A DNA stretch of 64,000 bases from Lonicera japonica (lineage: Eukaryota > Streptophyta > Magnoliopsida > Dipsacales > Caprifoliaceae): assembly GCA_021464415.1 (NCBI GenBank), contig CM038470.1:24453601-24517600 (forward strand), in the 5' to 3' direction. Position 1 is the first letter of the stretch. Each line of letters opens with the position of its first letter. The notes under the pieces are model-generated. The model did not search any database, was not told the DNA's origin, and saw only the letters and a program-made list of their open reading frames with translations. Position numbers and translations under genes: made by a program. Shown piece after piece: positions 58,251 to 64,000 of the stretch.

Positions 58251-58985
58251 CTAATGAAGAGGGGATGCAATTGCATTCATTTGGGTCAACCACCCTCTGC
58301 CGAGGATTGCATTATAAGGATAATCTATGTCCATGACAATAAACTCCACGATCTTTTGTTTCGGCCCCAAACAGACCGGTACCTTGTCTATAGCAATAGG
58401 CCAAACTGCCTCCCTGCTAAAACTAAAAACGGGCGAATCGATACTTTTGAATTGAGAAGGCGGGAGGTTCAGCTTCTTAAACATGCTATGATACATTATC
58501 TCAGATGAACTCCCTGGGTCTATCAGTACTCTCTTAATGTCAAAAGTATTAATATTAATAGTCAACATCAGTGCATCGTTATGTGGAGTGTCTACTCCTT
58601 GCATGTCATTTTCAGTGAACTTGATCTCATACGAGCGTTTATCACGTCTTTCTTTCCTGTAAGATATGACAGACATCACCTCGACCCTAAATGCTTTCTC
58701 AATGCACTGCGCTCTCTTCACATAGGCCCTCATTGCATTCTTGGTAACATAGTCCTGGTTGGCGTAACCGTGAATTACATCTATTATCCCACCGAAAGTT
58801 TTTGAGACTTCTTTGTTGACCTGCTCATCATCACTGTCATTTTCTGCTTTCTTCTTCTCTGTTTTCTCGGCGAATTTGACAAACTCAGCCAAATGCCCCT
58901 TGGTTACCAAACCCTTTAGAAATTGCTTGAGGGTTTTACACTCTTCTATTTTATGACCATGGTGCCTGTGATATGAACATCTCAC
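58251..58985 (-). pseudogene. Tat gag end and aspartic protease
   Basis: A 244-residue open frame. A zinc-knuckle-like CSYHRHHGHKIEEC is at residues 3-16 (Cys3, His6, His11, Cys16). The protease active site is VLIDPGSSSEIMY with Asp156 and Gly158, and the second half has YNAILGRGWL at about 224-233. DPGSS in place of DTGAS is normal for Tat elements. The frame itself is intact, but it is part of a broken polyprotein. 58000-58250 is a decayed link to RT. Confidence 0.85.
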
Positions 58986-58989
58986 TTTC

Positions 58990-60095
58990 TTATTTCTTCA
59001 CTCCGGATCTCCGCCCAAAGGTCTCAGCCACTTAAAATATGGGTCATCTTTGATTTAATACATGATTCAGTGGATCGGCTTGATGAAAACCATGTGGACC
59101 CTTTACCACCCTGCTGCTGGAATATCTCCCAGTATCTTGATTAGTACTCCCTCAGAGTTTCATCTCTTCACTTTCTTATGTTTGCTAAAGCTTCTGGGCC
59201 CTTGACAAACCTGCTGCTGGTTATGAACCTGGCAGTAAACTGCTCCGCCAGTTCTCTAAAACTATCGATCTGACCAGCTGGCAAACGGGTAAATCATCGA
59301 AGGGCAACTTCACCTAGGCTCGCCAGGAACATCCGGCACATCACGGCATTATCTAAAATCCAGTAAGCTATGACCTATTGATAATATCTGACATGGTCGA
59401 CTGGGTCTATCTTTCCATTATATAAGCTAAACTTCGGCTGTGGTAACTTTTTTGGCCGCAAGGCCTCGGCTATGCGCCATGTGAATGATGAGCTGTTCTA
59501 TTCTCCCCAACGATTTTCATGCTAAGTCTCTAGGGGTATAGGCCACAGACTTTTCGGCCACTGTCGAGTCTATCAACCTCCTCAGATCATTTTTCGCCCA
59601 TGCCTTGGGCCTAGAATCTTCCTCGACCTGTCTGTCGAATACACTCTCTCTAGGTTCTGCCACCTGGACTTCTGGGGTGGAGACGTGTACATCAGGCAGC
59701 CGTTATCATCCCGACCTTGAGCGCGAGTCTGAGCGGGCACCGAATTCTTAGTGGCGATGTTGTCATTGTGCAGTCGCCTAATAGTCGACGTTGCTTTGTC
59801 TTCCTCCTCTGCATTTATGGAGGATGATTTCGTCAAGTACTTTCTCAAAAGTTCATGCAAGGTTTGGTTCTCCAATATTTGTGCAACAACACTGTTGGCG
59901 GCACCCTCCCTAGTAATGTCAGGATCATTATAGTTGCTATCAACCATCCTCCGATTTGTGGTAACCGGCGAATTTTGAGAATCGTTTTGTTGTTGTTGGG
60001 GGGTGGCAATCTACCATTTCCCCTAGTGGTTTGCGCCTATGAAATCCGCGAGGTGGTTGCTCTTGTTTGAGGCATGATAATAGGTATTACCTCTT
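58990..60095 (-). pseudogene. Tat gag (broken)
   Basis: Starts MPQTRATTSRIS near 60077 with an early stop. A frame at 59947-59582 includes ENQTLHELLRKYLTKSSSIN. The capsid-like segment at 59420-59230 reads VDHVRYYQ, MCRMFLASLGEVALRWFTRL and SFRELAEQFTARF in broken frames. Confidence 0.75.
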
Positions 60096-60155
60096 TCAGT
60101 TGATCAAAATAACACTCAATATTTTATTTTTTTGGAATGAAAAATATTGTCTCTA

Positions 60156-60180
60156 TTGTTTCCCACAGACGGCACTAAAC
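60156..60180 (-). other. Primer binding site of the Tat element
   Basis: Directly inside the 5' LTR the minus strand reads GTTTAGTGCCGTCTGTGGGA. The usual plant form is TTTGGCGCCGTCTGTGGGA, so this is a slightly mutated primer site. Confidence 0.65.
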
Positions 60181-60917
60181 TGTAAGAGGTCAAAATTTTA
60201 TGACCAGACCTACTGTAAAAAATAGTTTGAGAAACGAGCCAGAGAGAATGGCTAAAACAAATAGAGTGCGACAAGAGGATTTTTTGGGCACGGTAGGTTC
60301 CCCCGGCAGCGTTTATGCTAATCCAGCGGTACGTCCTCTACCTGTGTGTGTGTTTGATTGTTGTATTGAGCTCTAAAGGCAATGTTAATGGTGTCATAAG
60401 CTTTCTCTCTCTAAAACAGATTAAGTAAAACTGGTAACTCTCTCTCTCTCTGGTCAAGTATCCAGCAACCAGCCCTTTTTCTGAGCTTCCCCCTTCTATT
60501 TATACGTATAGAATTAAGGTTACATTTGCTCATTAGGGTTGACGGTAAAATGACTAAAGAGGGTAAGACTTGGATAACACTCCAGCCTTCTTTACCTTAT
60601 CCACTACCAACAACTCCTGAATTCGTACGTTGGTGGTGGAGCAGTGAGGATCTGCACCATTCTGTGCAGATCCGCACGATTTGGTATGATCCTCAACACA
60701 CATTTTCCACATATTCTACACATGTTATTGCACGTGCTTCCTTTCCTGAGGTCTCAGCACCGGCTTTCCATCTTGGCCTGAATTAACACCTTCTCTTTGA
60801 CATATCTTCTTGCTATTCCTCTTCATTTAGGCATGGCCCATCTACTAGGCCCGTGGTATGGGCCTCCGACTTGATTGGACTGGCCCAGTTTACCTTGGCC
60901 AATTTTATGCTCCCTCA
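60181..60917 (-). repeat. Tat element 5' LTR
   Basis: 737 bases, partner of 44371-45101. On the minus strand it starts TGAGGGAGCATAAAATTGG and ends TTTTGACCTCTTACA. Confidence 0.9.
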
Positions 60918-60963
60918 ATAATAAAACTTCTTTATATAATCTTGACCTACTAAAGAAAAATAG

Positions 60964-61248
60964 TCACTTGGTGGTGGCCATGGCTCTTGAGTAATACGAA
61001 AAAAAATTATGATCATTCTTAAAAGAATTAGAATTATAAGTATCATAAATATCATCATTCACACTTGGCTTAAAATAAGGCGAATTAAAATTCAAAATTT
61101 GAACGTTATGCTTGAAATTCTTTAACAGTGTAGGACATAAATTAATGAGCTCAATTTCATCTTCGATCTTATAACAATTTAAATTCATTGATTTATCAAT
61201 CACATCTAGGGTCTCATTATCATGCATATTTTTTGGGTCCATTGTCAT
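60964..61248 (-). pseudogene. Athila post-protease frame
   Basis: A 94-residue frame (MTMDPKNMHDNETLDVIDKS and onward) downstream of the protease of the Athila-type element. I do not recognise a domain. It ends close to the Tat insertion. Confidence 0.4.
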
Positions 61249-61413
61249 ATTATTTTCAAATTGAGAAAAATCGCTAGAACCTTTATTTAAGAAATTTTCA
61301 ATATTTTCCTCCCATTCATTAGAATTAGTATCATAAAGAGAACTAAGAAAAACACTAGCTTCACAGGATATATCACCATCAATTGGACCACAAGTTTTTA
61401 AGAAATCTTCTAA

Positions 61414-62205
61414 TTATATGTCACTAAAGTTCACATCTTCTTCTAAAGAAAAATAATCTACATTATTTTCAAAAAAATTATCTTCCGCAAGACTATCAAT
61501 TATATTAATTTGACGAATGCATTCATCTTCATAGTCTATGGATGTTTTAGTTATATCAAAAATATTAATTTCAGCAGTGAGATTGCCAAAAGATAACTTC
61601 ATCACACCATTCCAACAATTTATAAGGGCATTAGATGTAGCTAAAAATGGTCTACCCAAAATAACTGGTATTTGCTCCTTCATATTAAGAGTATGTTGAG
61701 TATCAATAACAACAAAATCAACTGGATAATAAAATGTATCAACCTTAATCAAAACATCTTCTATAACTCCTCTAGGAATTTTTATAGATCTATCAGCTAA
61801 TTGAAGCGTCATAGGTGTAGAATTTAATTTTTCAAGTTCTAATTTCTCATAAATAGAATACGGAAAAACATTCACACTAGCCTTTAAATCTAGTAAAGCA
61901 CGTTCTATATGATGGTCCCTTATTTTACAGGATATAGTAGGACAACCTAGATCTTTATATTTAATAGGAATTTTGTTTTGAATTATGGAGTTTGCTTGTT
62001 CAGCTAAGAATGCCTTTTTAGGAACATTAGTTTTCCTCGTTTGAGTTACGAAATCTTTAAGAAACTTAGCGTAGGAAGGGACTTGCTTAGTTACATCTAG
62101 GAATGGTATATTAATATGGATTTGCTTAAATACTTCTTGAATTTCTTCAAACTGAACTTTCTTCCTATTGTCTTTTAGTCTTTGAGGAAACGGGGGTTTA
62201 GGCAC
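61414..62205 (-). pseudogene. Athila aspartic protease region
   Basis: A 263-residue open frame with FAEQANSI-like and KYKDLGCPTISCKI stretches, then the active site LLDLKASVNVFPYSIY. The normal DLGAS is DLKAS (Asp106, Lys108), which should abolish catalysis. VILGRPFLAT follows at residues 181-190. The order and wording fit Athila-type protease. Confidence 0.85.
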
Positions 62206-62355
62206 AAATTTTCTAACTTTAACTTATTTTGAATCATTAGGATTAATGGTAGGATTAGAATATTTTATGGAAGTAATTGACTCTTCCGGAATACTTTCCT
62301 CCTCTTTGTCTTCTACTTCGTCTTCGTTTACTAGCATTCTAACTTGATTATCAAT

Positions 62356-63165
62356 CTAGCGCCCTGATTTATGAGTAATGATTGCATTAACTTGCCCTTT
62401 ATTATGTTCTAAAGGTAGATTTTGAATTTGATTGACATTATTATTAATAGCACCTCTAGGATTAGGGACAGGTTGACTAGGGAATTTTTCTTTTTCATGC
62501 TCTACTAACTGGTTAGCTAACTGACCCATCTGATTTTCTAAGCGTGTTATTGCTTGGGTATTTTTTAAAGTAGTATTTTTTACCTCAGGCATAAATGATT
62601 TCAAATTATCTTTTAAGGATGAAAATTGTTGTTGTGTAACAAAAGATGTGGCATTATTCATGTTCACAAGACCTCTAAAACCTGGTGGGTTTTGACGAGA
62701 GTTATTATTCTGATTTTCCATATTATTTATCAGTTGATTTTGGGACCATGAAAAATTAAGATGACTTCTCCACCCAGGATTATAAGTGTTTGAATAAGGG
62801 TTGTGATTTTGCCTATATTCATTCATAGCATTTATTTGTTCTAGATTGTCTATGTGGTACCCGAACATAGATGGACATGATGCAGCTTTACGCATAGGAC
62901 TGGCATAAATAGAGCACACTTAATTTTACACAAAGTTGGCCGGATTATTAGATAGTCTCATCGTTAAGGCTTCTAATTTCTTATTTAGACTATCTAATTT
63001 TCTTCTAGTTTCTACATCTTCATGAATCTCATATATTCCCCCCTTTTTCGGTTGAGATTGTGTTCCCCTATTAGAAAAGTCCCATTGTTGAGAACTTTCA
63101 AACAAATTATCTAAAAATTGATAAGCTTCATCTTCATTTAGACTTATAAAACTACCCCTATTCAT
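62356..63165 (-). pseudogene. Athila gag, C-terminal part
   Basis: Two frames, 63165-62926 (LNEDEAYQFLDNLFESSQQW) and 62919-62356. The second carries NEYRQNHNPYSNTYNPGWR, HLNFSWSQNQ, PPGFRG and a short coiled coil (LENQMGQLANQLVEHEK), typical of Athila gag. A stop near 62922 separates them. Confidence 0.8.
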
Positions 63166-63168
63166 AGA

Positions 63169-63719
63169 TTATATCATATTTCGATTAATTTGTGAGAGGC
63201 CATTATAAAAATATTGAATTAATCTCCAAGTTTCAAAACCATGATGTGGACATCTATGTAGTACATCTTTAAATCTTTCCCACGCTTCAAAGAATTTTTC
63301 CTCATCTTCTTGGCAAAAATCAGTTATCTTTCTCCTAAGTTCATTAGTTTTAGCCATAGGAAATAATTTTGCTAAAAATTTAGTAACTAGCCCATCCCAC
63401 GTTATGATAGATCTCGAGGGTAAAGAAATTAACCAATCTTTAACTTTATTTTTTAGGGAAAATGGGAATAAACACAACCTAATGGATTCATCAGAAAATT
63501 TTTGAAATTTAAAAGTAGCGCATATCTCTAAAAAGTCTTTTATATGCAGATAGGGATCTTTCATTTCTAAGCCATTAAAAGTAGAGAGCAATTGAATTAC
63601 TTGCGGTTTTAGTTCAAAGTGAACTACAGTAGTAGCCGATAAAACAATGCATAAAGGAGGATTAGTAGTATAGGGACAAAAAGTTCTTTTAAAGTCCTAT
63701 TTTCTTCACGTTCCGCCAT
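63169..63719 (-). pseudogene. Athila gag, N-terminal capsid part
   Basis: Starts MAEREENRTLKELFVP at 63719. After one frame change near 63680 it reads FELKPQVIQLLSTFNGLEMK, DPYLHIKDFLEICATFKFQK, LFPFSLKNKVKDWLISLPSR, and EEKFFEAWERFKDVLHRCPH, the retrotransposon gag domain. A stop near 63168 interrupts it. Confidence 0.85.
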
Positions 63720-64000
63720 CTTTAATTCTTCTTCAAATAAAGGATTAATCTCTAAATTTTATATCCTATTAAGTCTCACTTTTCCTCGTTTCCAACAAAC
63801 GCTCATAAACTAAACAATTCTTCTTCTTTTTTTAATTAATTAATTTTTTGATTTTTTTTATTAATAATAATATTAAAATATTTTTTTATTAATTACTAAT
63901 TTATTCTTTTAATAAAATAATAATTGATGGTGCAAGGTATTAATTCAATTTGCACCACCAACCCCGAGCTGACACATGACTGCCCACATCAGCTATCAAG
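63720..64000. other. Athila 5' untranslated region, cut by window end
   Basis: AT-rich region upstream of gag with T-runs and AATTAATT repeats. The 5' LTR and primer site are expected further right. Confidence 0.5.

Larger units (their letters stand above)
44371..60917 (-). mobile_element. Full-length Tat-lineage Ty3/Gypsy retrotransposon
   Basis: LTRs at 44371-45101 and 60181-60917, bounded by ATAAT at 44366-44370 and ATAAT at 60918-60922 (perfect 5-bp duplication). The minus strand carries, from right to left, primer site, gag, protease, RT, RNase H, a second archaeal-type RNase H, integrase, and a polypurine tract at 45102-45113. The second RNase H marks the Tat branch. Between integrase and 3' LTR is a 9 kb region with a tandem array and plus-strand genes. 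Without its 2.65 kb nested solo LTR the element is about 13.9 kb. The LTRs agree at about nine positions in ten by eye, so the insertion is not recent. Stops, frameshifts and a YVND active site show it is inactive. Confidence 0.9.
41120..64000 (-). mobile_element. Athila-type Gypsy element, gag-pro only, extends past window
   Basis: Gag (63719-62356), protease (62205-61414) and a short extra frame (61248-60964) run on the minus strand. A 16.5 kb Tat element follows at 44371-60917. Then comes a non-coding 3' region (44370-42477) ending in the polypurine tract AGTTAGGGGGAATT and a 3' LTR at 41120-42476. The 5' LTR must lie to the right of 64000. Between protease and 3' LTR there is no RT, RNase H or integrase, so this is a deletion derivative. 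The Athila assignment rests on the gag and protease style and on the TTCAAATTGGGGGAAGTGG stretch near the 3' end. Confidence 0.8.

Overview
The window looks like repeat-rich chromosomal DNA from a flowering plant, most likely a eudicot. I see one apparently intact host gene, a single-exon secreted subtilase at 12921-15182. Almost everything else is transposable-element DNA in several nested layers. The plant assignment rests on the subtilase type (I9 propeptide, PA insertion and Fn3-like tail without introns), on plant-only retrotransposon lineages (Tat, Athila, Copia types), on a CACTA element with TNP2- and TNPA-type genes, and on two captured plant gene fragments (NRPE1-like and IQD-like). 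No bacterial-style operons, rRNA, tRNA or CRISPR arrays were found.

Layout: 1-7.8 kb is a decayed Ty1/Copia element. Its 3' part (1-489) is inverted relative to its 5' part (850-7822), and it is split by a 3.6 kb solo LTR (2280-5883, near-perfect TAGGY target duplication). 8.4-9.7 kb, 9.85-10.27 kb and 15.6-16.2 kb are terminal-inverted-repeat or fold-back elements around the subtilase. At 17458-28600 a miniature LTR element (TRIM, TTTAT duplication) is interrupted by an 11 kb CACTA transposon (17644-28572). The CACTA carries a broken TNP2 transposase, a nested Copia solo LTR, two tandem antisense copies of a fragment of NRPE1 (largest subunit of RNA polymerase V), an internal block of subterminal repeats, an antisense IQD gene fragment, and a four-exon TNPA-type gene.

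28.6-33.4 kb is AT-rich DNA with repeat fragments. 33.4-40.7 kb is a minus-strand Copia element with two solo LTR insertions (perfect ATAAC and TACAT duplications) and a tandemly multiplied reverse-transcriptase segment. From 41120 to beyond the window end lies a minus-strand Athila-type element that keeps gag and protease but shows no RT or integrase. It is split by a 16.5 kb minus-strand Tat-lineage Gypsy element (44371-60917, perfect ATAAT duplication). That element has both LTRs, gag, protease, RT, two RNase H domains and integrase on the minus strand, and a separate set of plus-strand, partly spliced genes plus a seven-unit tandem array between integrase and its 3' LTR. A 2.65 kb solo LTR (46382-49029, perfect AAGGC duplication) sits inside one of those plus-strand genes.

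No element looks autonomous: every polyprotein has stops, frameshifts or changed catalytic residues. The most interesting content is the CACTA element carrying antisense pieces of the RNA-directed DNA methylation machinery, and the Tat element's antisense gene block with introns and a plant-like promoter. Family names come from recognised motifs without any database search.
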